In this document: piece after piece, positions 46,065 to 56,200 of the stretch | Position numbering within the stretch: position 1 is the stretch's first letter | Layout: every line of letters starts with the position of its first letter | Source of the DNA: Photobacterium carnosum | GTDB taxonomy: Bacteria; Pseudomonadota; Gammaproteobacteria; Enterobacterales; Vibrionaceae | Reading direction: 5' to 3' | Length of the DNA stretch: 64,000 bases | Assembly (NCBI RefSeq): GCF_002849605.1 | Contig: NZ_NPIB01000018.1 | Span: 28,541 to 92,540 of the forward strand | The notes under the pieces: generated by a model | What the model was told of the DNA's origin: nothing | Database searches by the model: none | Seen by the model: only the letters and a program-made list of their open reading frames with translations | Translations under genes and position numbers: made by a program

Positions 46065-47072
46065 TTAATTAGGGTGTAGCTGGTGACTCGCCGACTTTCC
46101 TTTACACCAATGCCCACCTGCATGTTGCTTGAAGGCACACATTCGGGACCATTTACCGCTTATATTGGCATAATGTTCCATAAATTGTTCACTGTGCTCA
46201 AGCCAAGCATCTGATGTTATTCCCATTTGCTGTAAAATCTTTGGCTGATTAGGTGCTATAAAGCCTTTTTTATCATTTCGAATACATCGGCCAGTCCAGT
46301 CAATCAGTTCAAGGTAATCGGCAAAAGCAAAGTTTATACCTGCGGTTTTAGCTTGATGCTCAGCACCAACAAAGGGTAATAACTGAAAATAAGAGTTACT
46401 TGATGATGATTGTTTAGATGAGGTTTTTACTTGTTGATATTCACGAATACGTTGCTGAATAGAGGTAAAATCTGACTGTTCTAGTGACGGTGTAATGCCT
46501 GCTCTAATAGGATTTAAATCAACGTACATCATGCAAGATAATAACGCTTGCTCGTCCAGTAGTGCCTGAGACTTAAATCGTCCTTCCCAAAACGCCCCTT
46601 TACATTGATCTTCTTTATTGGATTTTCGTGCTATTTCTTCATTAAGACAGCGCATGAACCAGCTAATACTGCCTAATCGTTGCTGCCATTCAGCCACTAA
46701 GTCTGATAATGTTTGTTGTTTATCCGAGCTAATTTGACCCTCTTTTAAAAAATCGACAGCGATAGGATGACCACTAAATAACTGTAACCAACGTGATATC
46801 ACCGCTTCAGGGGTTAGCTTTTGCTGCTGCTCGGTATCTATTTTTAGCACTAAATGATAATGATTACTCATCACGGCATAAGCGCACACATCAATACAAA
46901 AAATAGCGGCTAATTGTTTGATTTTATTTACTATCCAACCACGACGGTGTTGATAGTTTTTGCCATTATACGGATCATCCCCACACAAATATGCACGACG
47001 TACACAACGATTAATTACATGATAAAAAGGCGTAATTTGAGGCTCTATCAATTTTCGTCTTGAGATTGTCAT
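46065..47072 (-). CDS. REP-associated tyrosine transposase (RAYT, IS200-like Y1 HUH family)
   Basis: This 335-residue protein has the Y1 transposase fold that cuts and joins single-stranded DNA at REP hairpins. The metal-binding HUH motif is H71-Y72-H73 in MSNHYHLVLK. The RAYT hallmark YVDLNPIRAG follows near 178, and the N-terminus ITPFYHVINRCVRRAYLCG is typical. The C-terminal 120 residues form the long extension of the larger RAYT group. It is flanked by inverted copies of a short motif (TATGGCTGTCC and its complement), the expected REP substrate. More copies border the helicase-nuclease and dacA modules. It is an isolated gene on the minus strand. Confidence 0.88.
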   Translation of the reverse strand: MTISRRKLIEPQITPFYHVINRCVRRAYLCGDDPYNGKNYQHRRGWIVNKIKQLAAIFCIDVCAYAVMSNHYHLVLKIDTEQQQKLTPEAVISRWLQLFSGHPIAVDFLKEGQISSDKQQTLSDLVAEWQQRLGSISWFMRCLNEEIARKSNKEDQCKGAFWEGRFKSQALLDEQALLSCMMYVDLNPIRAGITPSLEQSDFTSIQQRIREYQQVKTSSKQSSSSNSYFQLLPFVGAEHQAKTAGINFAFADYLELIDWTGRCIRNDKKGFIAPNQPKILQQMGITSDAWLEHSEQFMEHYANISGKWSRMCAFKQHAGGHWCKGKSASHQLHPN

Positions 47073-47127
47073 TTATTTCACCATAAGCAACTTGAAGATT
47101 AAGTGTAGTAGCTCATTATTAATGTAC

Positions 47128-47207
47128 AAGGTTATGGCTGTCCTTTATTGCTCGCCTATTGCTTGGTGCTTGGTTGCTCTTTGTAAAAGTTATGGCTGTC
47201 CCATATT
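47128..47207. repeat. Two direct REP-like copies upstream of the RAYT gene
   Basis: GGTTATGGCTGTCCTTTATT (from 47130) and AAGTTATGGCTGTCCCATAT (from 47188) are near-identical direct copies 58 bp apart, separated by a TTGCTTGGT-rich linker. Both are inverted relative to the copy at 45861. Confidence 0.65.
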
Positions 47208-47228
47208 CTTCTTCATATTCCTTACAGA

Positions 47229-47253
47229 TAAAGACCGCCTTGATAGACGGTCA
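47229..47253 (-). terminator. Weak hairpin after the exported 116-residue gene
   Basis: A short GACCG/CGGTC stem (47232-47253 region) is followed on the minus strand by TTTATCTG. It lies 14 bp after the gene's stop. Confidence 0.5.
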
Positions 47254-47266
47254 TTCTTTGTTAACG

Positions 47267-47617
47267 TTACTTGTTTGACTCACGAACGGTGTATTGATAT
47301 CTCACATTTACAATAGCTTGATAACTAACCGTACCATTCTGGGCATATAATTCATCAATAGTCATAGACGTATTTTTTAGCTTGGTAGAATTATATGTAT
47401 TTCGCCATATATTAAGTTTTTTACTTAACTCCAGACTGTTTAAGGTGTCTAAATTATCTCTAATGTTATTACCCGCGACCACTGCTGCGCTTTTATCTTG
47501 CATAACTGCAGTTTTAAGTTGTTTGTCACCTAAACGGTCGGAATTATTCCCTATATTTTGTGCAAAAATAGAAGATGAGAATAAAAAGATTAAAGTGGCT
47601 AAAAATATTTTTTTCAT
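47267..47617 (-). CDS. Small exported protein, possibly DUF3316
   Basis: This 116-residue protein has a clear Sec signal peptide (MKKIFLATLIFLFSSSIFA, cleaved before QNIG). The mature part has a helical stretch (QDKSAAVVAGNNIRDNLDTLN) and a C-terminal strand pattern (VSYQAIVNVRYQYTVRE) that resembles the DUF3316 proteins of Vibrionaceae, although this match is from memory. The function is unknown. It is the first gene beyond the REP-rich region. Confidence 0.6.
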   Translation of the reverse strand: MKKIFLATLIFLFSSSIFAQNIGNNSDRLGDKQLKTAVMQDKSAAVVAGNNIRDNLDTLNSLELSKKLNIWRNTYNSTKLKNTSMTIDELYAQNGTVSYQAIVNVRYQYTVRESNK

Positions 47618-47716
47618 AATTTGAGTTCCGCTTATTTATAATTACTTGTTTGCTACTGATGATTTATTAATGCACCAGAGTATGATTTATCCAAACTAAC
47701 TGTTATCACAAAGTTG

Positions 47717-48187
47717 CTATTGCGATTTATGAGGTAATAATTTTTTATTGTGTTCAACAACCATTATTGCAATGGCTAAAAATAGAATATCTTTAACTAA
47801 GAAGAAGTTTGCAATAGGAACGCCATCGACTATTTTCCAAGTATTTGGTGTAGTAAATAAGAAACTGAGTGTCACTATAAAAATAGCACTGGCAACAATA
47901 CCTGAGATATAACCGACCTTAGGGTTAAAGAAACCATAAAAAAGTCCAATCGCCACGACTATCTCACTAAATCCTACAAGATTAGAGACGGTTTGAACTG
48001 AGAAAAAATGGTATGTCCAACCCATTAAGGGATGATTTTTAATAAGAGGTTCAATTGCTGCCGCTTCTGTTGGCGTAAATTTAAAAATACCAATCCACAA
48101 TAAAACTAACACAACCCCAAAAACACCGACTTTATACCCTATTGTTGTCGTTGATAGCGCTAACATGTTTTTTCTTAAAATATCCAC
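47717..48187 (-). CDS. DUF417 (YkgB/RclC-like) inner-membrane protein
   Basis: This 156-residue protein has four membrane helices. DUF417 features are WIGIFKFTPTEAAAIEPLIKNHPLM (about 32-56) and the helix SNLVGFSEIVVAIGLFYGF. The family includes RclC of the E. coli reactive-chlorine resistance operon, but no rclR/rclA neighbours are present here. Two palindromic sites of one type lie 19-93 bp upstream of the ATG, so a dimeric repressor probably controls it; the regulator gene is not adjacent. Confidence 0.8.
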   Translation of the reverse strand: MDILRKNMLALSTTTIGYKVGVFGVVLVLLWIGIFKFTPTEAAAIEPLIKNHPLMGWTYHFFSVQTVSNLVGFSEIVVAIGLFYGFFNPKVGYISGIVASAIFIVTLSFLFTTPNTWKIVDGVPIANFFLVKDILFLAIAIMVVEHNKKLLPHKSQ

Positions 48188-48205
48188 ATCTATCCCTATA
48201 TGATT

Positions 48206-48280
48206 GAACTAAACTGTTTCGTTTAATCTATAGTGAAGAGCAGCACCTGTCAATAACTTTAAACTAAACTGTTTAGTTTA
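48206..48280. promoter_or_regulatory. Two palindromic operators upstream of the DUF417 gene
   Basis: The distal site AAACTAAACTGTTTAGTTT (48261-48279) is a perfect 19-bp palindrome with a single central base. The proximal site AACTAAACTGTTTCGTTT (48207-48224) is the same with one change. The centres are 55 bp apart, about five helical turns. The form is typical of TetR/AcrR-type operators. The pair brackets the likely promoter. Confidence 0.65.
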
Positions 48281-48500
48281 TTTTAGCCAAAAAACACTTC
48301 TATAAGTTAATAGCGAGTAAATAACAAAGAAAGCGATTGAATATCATTACAAGTAAGGGCATATCCACTAAAGGTGAAGCCATTACTTTCTAAGCGTTTC
48401 ACTATGCGAGAGATTGAGGAGAAACTTTGGCTTGCTCAAATAGCTGACTATCAAGATTATTAGACAGACTTAAACTATAAAAATAAACGTATCTACAGAA
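48281..48500. other. Non-coding stretch with a possible gene relic
   Basis: The plus strand has a short readable end, MREIEEKLWLAQIADYQDY then a stop at about 48460. It resembles the tail of a small antitoxin-like protein but has no start or upstream body. Otherwise featureless. Confidence 0.25.
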
Positions 48501-49385
48501 TCAAGAATTGAAGTAATCCGCTAAAAAGTCAATAAAAGAACGAATACGTTGAGGTTGCTGTTCTGCGTCTTTATAGACCATATACATGGGTAATTTTTGG
48601 GTTTCATATTGTGTCAGTAATAAAATCAACGTGCCAGATTGTAGATCTTGTTCTACCATCCATCTCGGCATTGCCGCTATACCCTGACCGAGTTTAGCCA
48701 TTTGAACTAACATCTCAGGATTATCACTTCTAATTTGTTCATTAACTTTTATTTTTACGATTTCTTTGCCCGTATTGAAACGCCATAGATTTGATGGTGT
48801 CGATAAAGAATAAGTTAAACATTTATGCTGACGTAAATCGTCAATATCAACAATGGCTGGAGTCGTTTTTAAATAATCAGGAGATGCAAAATACACCAAT
48901 TCATTATCCAATAACCATTTGGCTTTTAAACCTGAATCTTTAAGATATGCAGCACGTATGGCTATATCAATATTACCTTCAAGTAAATCAACAAATTTAT
49001 CAGACACTGAAACATCAACGGTAACTTGCGGATGTAAATTTAAAAATTGATTAAGAGGCTGAGACAGTAACTGGGTGCTAAAAGCACTTGGCACTGATAG
49101 CTTTAGTACCCCCGAAATAGTTGCCTGTTCTTGGCGTAAATTAGATTCAAAGCAATCCATTTCATGGGTAATATTTAACGCTAAACCTAAATATTGTTGC
49201 CCACTCTCAGTGAGGCTAATCGCACGGGCATGTCGATAAAACAAGCTCACGCCTACTTGTTTTTCTAACCAAGCGATTTTCTTACTTACCGCACTTTGCG
49301 TCGTATTGAATTCATTCGCTGCAGCAGTAAAACTCCTTAAATGAGCAACTCGAGTAAATACTTTTAAACAATCAAATTTATCCAC
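48501..49385 (-). CDS. LysR-family transcriptional regulator
   Basis: This 294-residue regulator has the N-terminal winged helix (MDKFDCLKVFTRVAHLRSFTAAANEFNTTQSAVSKKIAWLE) and a C-terminal periplasmic-binding-like effector domain (LSVPSAFSTQLLSQPLNQFL, later GQGIAAMPRWMVEQDL). It is of the common CrgA-like type. It is transcribed divergently from the DoxX-like gene, 101 bp away, and probably controls it. The effector is unknown. Confidence 0.88.
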   Translation of the reverse strand: MDKFDCLKVFTRVAHLRSFTAAANEFNTTQSAVSKKIAWLEKQVGVSLFYRHARAISLTESGQQYLGLALNITHEMDCFESNLRQEQATISGVLKLSVPSAFSTQLLSQPLNQFLNLHPQVTVDVSVSDKFVDLLEGNIDIAIRAAYLKDSGLKAKWLLDNELVYFASPDYLKTTPAIVDIDDLRQHKCLTYSLSTPSNLWRFNTGKEIVKIKVNEQIRSDNPEMLVQMAKLGQGIAAMPRWMVEQDLQSGTLILLLTQYETQKLPMYMVYKDAEQQPQRIRSFIDFLADYFNS

Positions 49386-49486
49386 GACACATTCCAGTTT
49401 GGAATCATAATAAGCGAAATACTACCCTCCTTAATCTCCAATTGGAATGCTTTAATAAGCTTATCGTTTACCAAGGAGTTTACATC

Positions 49487-49849
49487 ATGCTATTTATTCA
49501 AGGTCTACTCATCGCATTTTTCTTATTCACAAGTTCAGTTAAGATGTTTGGCTGGGTAAAAGTCATCTTTGAACCGCAATTGACCTTTTTTCGTCGTTAT
49601 GGACTTAACCGTAGCATAATGTTTATTGTCGGTATTATTGAAGCAACAGGGGCAATAATGCTGTTAATCGGAATGATCATGGTCAGCCCATTAATCAGTA
49701 CTATCGGGGCCACTTTTATTATATGCGTATCAACGGGGGCAATGTTCTTTCACTTTAGATTTGATACCGTAAAAGATGCTATCCCTTCAATAATAACGTT
49801 AATATTATCTGTTATTGTCGCCATGCCTATGATTTTAGGATCGATTTAG
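49487..49849 (+). CDS. DoxX-like membrane protein
   Basis: This 120-residue protein has four hydrophobic helices in the DoxX-like pattern: FFLFTSSVKMFGW, the family arginine-tyrosine-glycine segment RRYGLNRSIMFIVGIIEATGAIML, and later a helix containing FHFRFD. The start at 49487 has AAGGAG ten bases upstream; a frame extension to 49442 has no ribosome site. The family's biochemical role is poorly defined (some relatives act in thiol or sulphur metabolism). It is divergent from a LysR regulator. Confidence 0.75.
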   Translation: MLFIQGLLIAFFLFTSSVKMFGWVKVIFEPQLTFFRRYGLNRSIMFIVGIIEATGAIMLLIGMIMVSPLISTIGATFIICVSTGAMFFHFRFDTVKDAIPSIITLILSVIVAMPMILGSI

Positions 49850-49883
49850 CATCAGACATTATATGAGTAAAAATAACCAAAAA

Positions 49884-50594
49884 TTAATGCAGCTTATTAT
49901 TAACGGTTATCAAAGCACCACTTAAATAGGATTTATTGGGCTGGCTTAAATCAATCATCAAATCTGCAAGATCTGATGGATGTACCCAAGTAGCAGGATC
50001 GGCATCAGGCATAGCTTCACGATTTATAGCAGTATCAACAATCGTAGGTAAAACGGCATTTACACACACATTTGATGATGCCCCTTCTGCGGCCAAGCTC
50101 TCTACAAATGCATTCAATGCAATTTTTGAAGCCATATAAGGTCCAAATCCTGCGGGTATATTACGTACGGTATCTCGAGCTGATACAAACATTAAGCAAC
50201 CGTCACCTTGAGCTTCCATTAATTTAAACACTTCACGTCCAAAAATGAATGCGGTCATAAAATTCACATTAAATAGATCCACTACTTTATTAACATCAAT
50301 ATCTTTCCAATAGCTCCATGTATATATTCCAGAGCAATGAAAGTAAGCATCAACATGGCCCAAAATATCAGCTGCTTTTGCTACTAATGTTTGACTTTGC
50401 TGTTCATCAGTAAGATCTCCCAATAAAACCGTAATCTTTCCCGAGTATTTACGTTCTAAATCTTTAGCTCTATTTTCATCACCAATGCGGCCAATCGCTA
50501 CGATATGGGTTCCTGTCGCGGTCAGTTTTTTAATTAATTGTTGTGCCGTTACAGAAAAGCACGATGCAATAATAGCGGTATTTATAGAATTCAT
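49884..50594 (-). CDS. Short-chain dehydrogenase/reductase-like protein
   Basis: This 236-residue SDR-fold protein has the active-site Y-x-x-x-K in GPYMASKIALNAF (about 160-172), a catalytic serine in MFVSARDT, and an HCSG motif in place of NNAG. The usual N-terminal glycine-rich cofactor loop TGxxxGxG is replaced by ASCFSVTAQQL, so cofactor binding may be altered or lost. It is divergent from a LysR regulator about 215 bp away, the common arrangement of a regulator and its target. Confidence 0.75.
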   Translation of the reverse strand: MNSINTAIIASCFSVTAQQLIKKLTATGTHIVAIGRIGDENRAKDLERKYSGKITVLLGDLTDEQQSQTLVAKAADILGHVDAYFHCSGIYTWSYWKDIDVNKVVDLFNVNFMTAFIFGREVFKLMEAQGDGCLMFVSARDTVRNIPAGFGPYMASKIALNAFVESLAAEGASSNVCVNAVLPTIVDTAINREAMPDADPATWVHPSDLADLMIDLSQPNKSYLSGALITVNNKLH

Positions 50595-50809
50595 TTTGTT
50601 CTTCTCTCAATTAATCAGAATCTGCATATTAATGAGAATAACTAGAGACATGAACCAACGATCAGACAATATAGTTTTGCTTTAAAAGCAATTATGTAAG
50701 CGTTAATGTTTAAAAAGTGGATCAATAATATAAGATAAGCATGTACTATCTTGGTGATGAACGGTATTCATCCCCTAAAATAATCAATTTTATTATATGA
50801 GTCATTAAT

Positions 50810-51697
50810 ATGAGTCTTTTCACTCGCCTTGCTTATTTCAATTGTGTCGTAGAACAAGGTTCCATATCCAAAGCAAGCCAAGTTTTCGATGTTCAACCCT
50901 CATCTATTTCAAGACAGCTTTCTGCTTTAGAAGCAGAATTAAATGTTCGAATATTAGATCGTACAACACGTAATGTTGGCGTAACTGAAGCTGGATTGGT
51001 ATTTTATCAATATTCCAAACGTATCATCGCTGAATTTGACGAGGCGAAACGTGCGGTAAATATTGTACACAACTCACCTAAAGGTCGACTTAAAATCAGT
51101 GCAACGGTGGCGTTTGGTGAAAATAAAATACTGCCCCTTCTACCTTTATTTAGAGCCGCATTTCCTGACATAAAAGTTGAGATTGAAATTACTGAAAGGA
51201 TCGTTGATCTAATTGAAGAAAATGTCGATGTCGCTATTCGTAGTGGCCGATTACCCGATTCTAATTTAATCGCTAAAAAACTCATGAATAATCATTTTAT
51301 ACTTTGTGCTAGCCCAAGCTATTTAGCACATCGAAGTATACCTAAAACAACCGCAGATTTAGCCCAGCATGATTGCTTAGTCTATGGATTTAAAGGTTGG
51401 CATGATTGGTATATCTTAAATAATAAACCATCAAAAATAGAGATCCCTTATTACATGGAGGTCAACTCTGTTAATGGCCAAAAACAACTCATATTAAACG
51501 GAGGTGGTATCGCTCTACTGCCACAATGGGCTATTGATGAAGAACTTAACAACGGCAAACTGGTACAACTGCTCCCTCAATCGACGTTCAGTCCGTGTCA
51601 CTATGAAACAAGCACTTATGCGATTTATCAACATCGGCAATTAGTTTCAAGTAAAGTTCGCGTCTTTTTGGATTTTCTGAGTGAACATTTCAATTAA
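50810..51697 (+). CDS. LysR-family transcriptional regulator (CrgA-like)
   Basis: This 295-residue regulator has the N-terminal HTH (LAYFNCVVEQGSISKASQVFDVQPSSISRQLSALE) and the effector domain with GRLKISATVAFGENKILPLLP, VDVAIRSGRLPDSNLIAKKL and GGGIALLPQWAID. It belongs to the large group of Vibrionaceae regulators that sit next to SDR or oxidoreductase genes. It is a likely regulator of the divergent SDR gene. It is related to, but not a recent copy of, the LysR at 48.5-49.4 kb. Confidence 0.9.
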   Translation: MSLFTRLAYFNCVVEQGSISKASQVFDVQPSSISRQLSALEAELNVRILDRTTRNVGVTEAGLVFYQYSKRIIAEFDEAKRAVNIVHNSPKGRLKISATVAFGENKILPLLPLFRAAFPDIKVEIEITERIVDLIEENVDVAIRSGRLPDSNLIAKKLMNNHFILCASPSYLAHRSIPKTTADLAQHDCLVYGFKGWHDWYILNNKPSKIEIPYYMEVNSVNGQKQLILNGGGIALLPQWAIDEELNNGKLVQLLPQSTFSPCHYETSTYAIYQHRQLVSSKVRVFLDFLSEHFN

Positions 51698-51935
51698 ACA
51701 CCGCATCTGATATTTAACGTTAAATAACAATAATTCTACTTAATTCCACATTTAATCACGAAAAATAATAAATTATCGTTATAATTAATCAACAAATAAT
51801 CAAACTGATGTGAGTAAACCTTAATCGTGCATGAATAAGCTTTTGACTTAACACACCTAAAAAAAAATCTAATGTTGCAATAGCATAACTTGAACACTTT
51901 TGCAGTCAGATGTAACATGTGCACACCATTATTTG
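51698..51935. other. Non-coding AT-rich stretch
   Basis: No gene was recognised between the LysR gene and the structured leader of the transporter gene. Confidence 0.4.
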
Positions 51936-52003
51936 AGAGGACACCGCTTTGAACACACCCAGTCGGTACTGGAATGAGATTTTTCTCCGTTAATCTGTCC
52001 TCT
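51936..52003 (+). promoter_or_regulatory. Structured RNA leader candidate upstream of zntB
   Basis: A perfect 8-bp closing stem AGAGGACA (51936-51943) / TGTCCTCT (51996-52003) encloses two hairpins: CCAGT-CGGT-ACTGG (51959-51972) and GAGA-TTTT-TCTC (51976-51987). This three-way form lies 180 bp upstream of the zntB start, on the same strand. It resembles a small cis-regulatory RNA. I could not match it to a known riboswitch class. Confidence 0.4.
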
Positions 52004-52182
52004 TCTGCTTTTGTATGTAAGTTGACAATGTTTAACTGTCAGCATGCACTATTCCTTATATTCGTTGCTTCTGCTTAAAATCTTATTATTCCAGTTTTGC
52101 ATTGGTCGACGCTGTTTTTATCAGCCTCAAATCGTGTTTTAAAGTGTTCTTTATATCATCGCCATTAGTGGAGATATAAGAC

Positions 52183-53136
52183 ATGCTGAACGCATACGCA
52201 TTAAACGATTTACGTTTACAACGTTTAGATTTAGAAGCCAAAGATCCCATTTCATCAGCATTATGGGTTGATCTTATCGAACCCAATGAAGCAGAACGCG
52301 AACGTGTTCAACAGGAACTAGGACAAGGCCTTGCAACTCGCCCTGAACTAGAAGACATTGAAGCCAGTGCGCGTTTTTTTGAAGATGAAGATGGCTTACA
52401 CATTCACTCATTCTTTTATTATGAAGATATGGATGATTATGTAAGCAATGCAACAGTAGCTTTTACCATTAGAGATGGTCGCTTATTTACCTTACGCGAA
52501 CGTGAATTACCCGCATTTCGTCTTTATCGCATGCGTGCTCGTACACAGCGTTTGCAGCAAGGCAATGCTTATGAATTATTACTCGATCTATTTGAAACGA
52601 AAATAGAACAACTTGCCGACGTTATTGAAGATATTTATAGCGAACTAGAGTCGATTGGTAAAACTATTTTAAGTGGTAATAAACCCGGTGCCAATTTTGA
52701 TCAAGCCTTATCGCATCTAGCAAAACAAGAAGATGCTGGTTGGAAAATACGCTTGTGCCTAATGGATACTCAGCGAGCATTAAGCTTTTTAGTTCGCAAA
52801 GCGCGTTTACCTGAAATTGAATTAGAGCAAGCTCGTGAAGTGTTACGCGATATTGATTCTTTATTACCGCACAATGAATCTTTATTCCAAAAGGTTAACT
52901 TCCTAATGGACGCGGCAATGGGCTTTATTAATATTGAGCAGAACCGCATTATTAAAATATTCTCAGTGGTATCAGTGGTCTTTCTTCCGCCAACATTGGT
53001 TGCCTCTAGTTACGGAATGAACTTTAATTTTATGCCTGAACTTCATTGGGAGTTTGGCTACCCCTATGCGCTAGGGCTGATGATATTGGCAGGTTTCGCC
53101 CCTTATCTGTTCTTTAAACGTAAAGGCTGGCTATAA
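52183..53136 (+). CDS. zntB: ZntB/CorA-family divalent metal transporter
   Basis: This 317-residue protein of the CorA/MIT superfamily has a large cytoplasmic N-terminal funnel with conserved [24 protein letters not shown], a long coiled helix (about 150-230), and two C-terminal membrane helices. The pore signature GMN is seen in [15 protein letters not shown], followed by the second helix and a KRKGWL end, as in ZntB. ZntB of enterobacteria moves Zn2+, while close CorA relatives move Mg2+; the metal is therefore an inference. GGAG lies eight bases before the ATG. It is preceded by a structured leader and followed by a strong terminator. Confidence 0.82.
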   Translation: MLNAYALNDLRLQRLDLEAKDPISSALWVDLIEPNEAERERVQQELGQGLATRPELEDIEASARFFEDEDGLHIHSFFYYEDMDDYVSNATVAFTIRDGRLFTLRERELPAFRLYRMRARTQRLQQGNAYELLLDLFETKIEQLADVIEDIYSELESIGKTILSGNKPGANFDQALSHLAKQEDAGWKIRLCLMDTQRALSFLVRKARLPEIELEQAREVLRDIDSLLPHNESLFQKVNFLMDAAMGFINIEQNRIIKIFSVVSVVFLPPTLVASSYGMNFNFMPELHWEFGYPYALGLMILAGFAPYLFFKRKGWL

Positions 53137-53173
53137 GCTACTCTTTATCCTATTTATACGACGGATTATTTAC

Positions 53174-53211
53174 AAAAAAAGAACCCTACTTCAAAAGCAG
53201 GGTTCTTTCTT
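53174..53211. terminator. Bidirectional terminator between zntB and the chitinase gene
   Basis: A 12-bp stem (53178-53189 with 53197-53208, one mismatch) has A and T runs on the two sides. It ends the convergent zntB and chitinase transcripts. Confidence 0.8.
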
Positions 53212-53267
53212 ATTTATAACCAATCATCACTGACTGGTAGTCTAAAATAACTGTTATTTGTTAACCG

Positions 53268-56200
53268 TTATAATTGTGCTTTAACACCTAACTTTTCTAA
53301 TACTAACTTAAAGTTGGCTTGACGCTCTTTAACGTTATGCACTTCACCACTTTCACAAACAGTGTCAGGACAGCCACGGTTTACAATACCTGAAACGTCA
53401 TCAATAAATTGCGTACCTTTCAGGCCACCATCAACGTATTTTTTAATTTCGTTGTAGTAGTTCCAATCGGCATATTGACCACCTTCATTTGAGTATTCTT
53501 GTACTGATGTTACCCAGTAGAATAAACCTGCAATCCACTTAATTTCTTTGTTCTCTTCAGAGCTACAAATCAAGCCTGGATTCGAACATAAATCAAGATC
53601 TGCATATAATGGATTCGCCGGTGGAGCTTCAACCGTTACACCATCAATCGTTTTACCAATCGTTGCAGGATCAACGTGTGAACGGCCTAAGTAATGGTTA
53701 AGGGTACCAAAGTTCTGACGACCCGTAGTTTGAATTACACCACGACCCCACCAGCCACAACCTTCAACACTTTCTTGACTGCTACCATCCCAAAGGAATG
53801 TACCCGCTTTTTGGCCAACGTAAGTTTTACATTCATCACGTTCCCATACTTGCTTTGACGTATCTACATTTTCTGGCACATCATTACAGTGACCGCTGTT
53901 CGTCCAACGACCAACATGACCATTAACCAGCAAACCGCGCTCTTCTAATACAGCGTTAGGCGCTGCAAAGACTGGAGCTGGCGCGCCATACCATTTAGCA
54001 TGCGTTAGTGCACTGACTTCCATCTTGTTATCACGAGGGCAAGAGTAAGCGTAATCTAAGCCAGAATCAGGGTTTACACCGTAATCTGCGTATTTCTGAC
54101 CTAACTGACCACAACTTGCTGACATTGGATAATCGGCTGGTGCACCATATTTTACTTCAGACCAGTTATTTTCATCACACGCGTTGTAACGAATGGTTTC
54201 TTGCATACTTTGTGCTAAGAAAGCAGCAATCGCAACTTTGGCATAAGTGATGTTAGTTGCATCATCTGCTTCATCATTTAATAACCAGAACTTATTGCCT
54301 GCAACACCAATGTTATGCATCGCATTTAAGCCATCAAGGAAATCATTCCACTTATAAACAGTCGATGGGATCCACTGTGATTGTGGTGTTTCATATAAGA
54401 ATGCTTCATTGTCCATCACATTTTCTGCGTTTGCTAACGCTTTATTCAACGCTTCAATACGTGTTAATGAACCTTTTTCTAACTCTTCACCCACATAGTA
54501 CAATGGTACTTTTACCGCTTGATACTGTTCAATTTTATCGGTTAAAGTAGCCGTATCTTTGTTAAACAAAATAGCAAAAATATTACTGAAAGCCGCTTTA
54601 CGAATTTGCGCTTTATGCGAGCTATCACCCATAAAGTAGTTAGCAGCTTGATCTGTTGGCATATCCGCTAACATTGCAGGAACTTTAGCATAATCAGTTA
54701 CTTGCTTAACATACTCTAGTGCGTTATGCCATTGTTCATTTGACAACATTGCCGTTGTTTCTGGCTTAGTAAATGTAATAAAGTCAGCTTTAGTTGCACT
54801 GTCTGCTTTATAAAGCGCAAGCTTATTTAATAACTCGGCGGTGTAATTAGACGCCGCATTCCATACAGATTGACGACCAGAATGAGGATTATAAGCAAAA
54901 TCGCCAATACTTAGAGACCAACCAAACGTCGCTTCTGGTGCAAGTGTCGATATAATCAGGTTATGAGCTTGTGCCCAACCTTTTAGATCATTGCTAAGTG
55001 CATTGATCGCATCAATATCAATTTTGCTGCCAGTACTATCAACCGCTTTAATTAGGGCTTCTTTAACGGCAATCTTCTCTGAAGACAATCCTTTATCTTG
55101 CGTTGCTTTATCAAGCACATCACTATTAATAATAATAGATGAAGAACTTGCTTGTGCAGCCATTTCAATCATTGATACAAATGTAGCGGTTAGCTTATCT
55201 ACATCAGCTAAATCTGCACTATTACTCGTTTCAATCGTTAATGTTGCAGGAGCAGTTAAAGATGGGCTTGCAACCACAAAGGTATTTGGCCAACCCGCGA
55301 CTTCCAGACGTACAGGATCCATCGGATTTGGTAATGAAAGAAGCGGCGCCGTGCCAGGTTCTGAACCATCACAATTTAGATGTAAAGCCCATGTACTGTC
55401 ACTACCCGGTTTGCTTTGTGTCCAATAAATTGCAGAATAAGCAATATTGTTATTAACCATAATATCACCAGTGGTTGCATGATCGCCACGCGTCCAGTCT
55501 GGGTAAACATTAAACTCTTCACACAATCCACCCGGAGGCGTTACTGGCGGCTCTACTGTTTCTTCTTTAACGGTAATACTTAAACTTGTGCTAGAAGAAA
55601 GAGCTTGTGCATCAGTTGCGATAGCGCTCAGTGTTACGCTACCTGTTTGAGTCGGTTGCCAATCACAACTAAATGTATTTGCTACAGCCGCATCAAATGT
55701 ACAGATTTGTTGGTTATTCGCATTAACAACCAATGTCGTTAAGTCTTTATCTGCATCTGATGCATTAATAGAAATAGAAACAGTGTCAGTTTTATTAACA
55801 GTTGAACCATTCGTTGGTGAAGTAAATGTCACCACTGGCGCGGTAAAGTCGTCATTACCTTCAGCTTCTACTTTTACAGAAACAGATTTTTGTTCGATTT
55901 TTTGATTATTTTTATCAAACACAAAGATATTAATCGCTGCACTACCTGCTTCACTTGGCGTCCAAGTTTGCGAATAAAGTAGATTACTTTGATCAATGGC
56001 TTTTTCAGCTAATTTAGTATTATTAACCCAAAACTCAACTTTAGTTGCCAATTCACCATCAATGCGGGCTTTGATTACAATCGCTTCATTAACTTTCAAT
56101 AACTGGCTAGCTACTGGAGATAAAATTGATAATTCTGTCACATCAGGTTCAGGTGAAGGCTCACCAGAACATTCAGTCAACGCCCAGAACCATGAACTAG

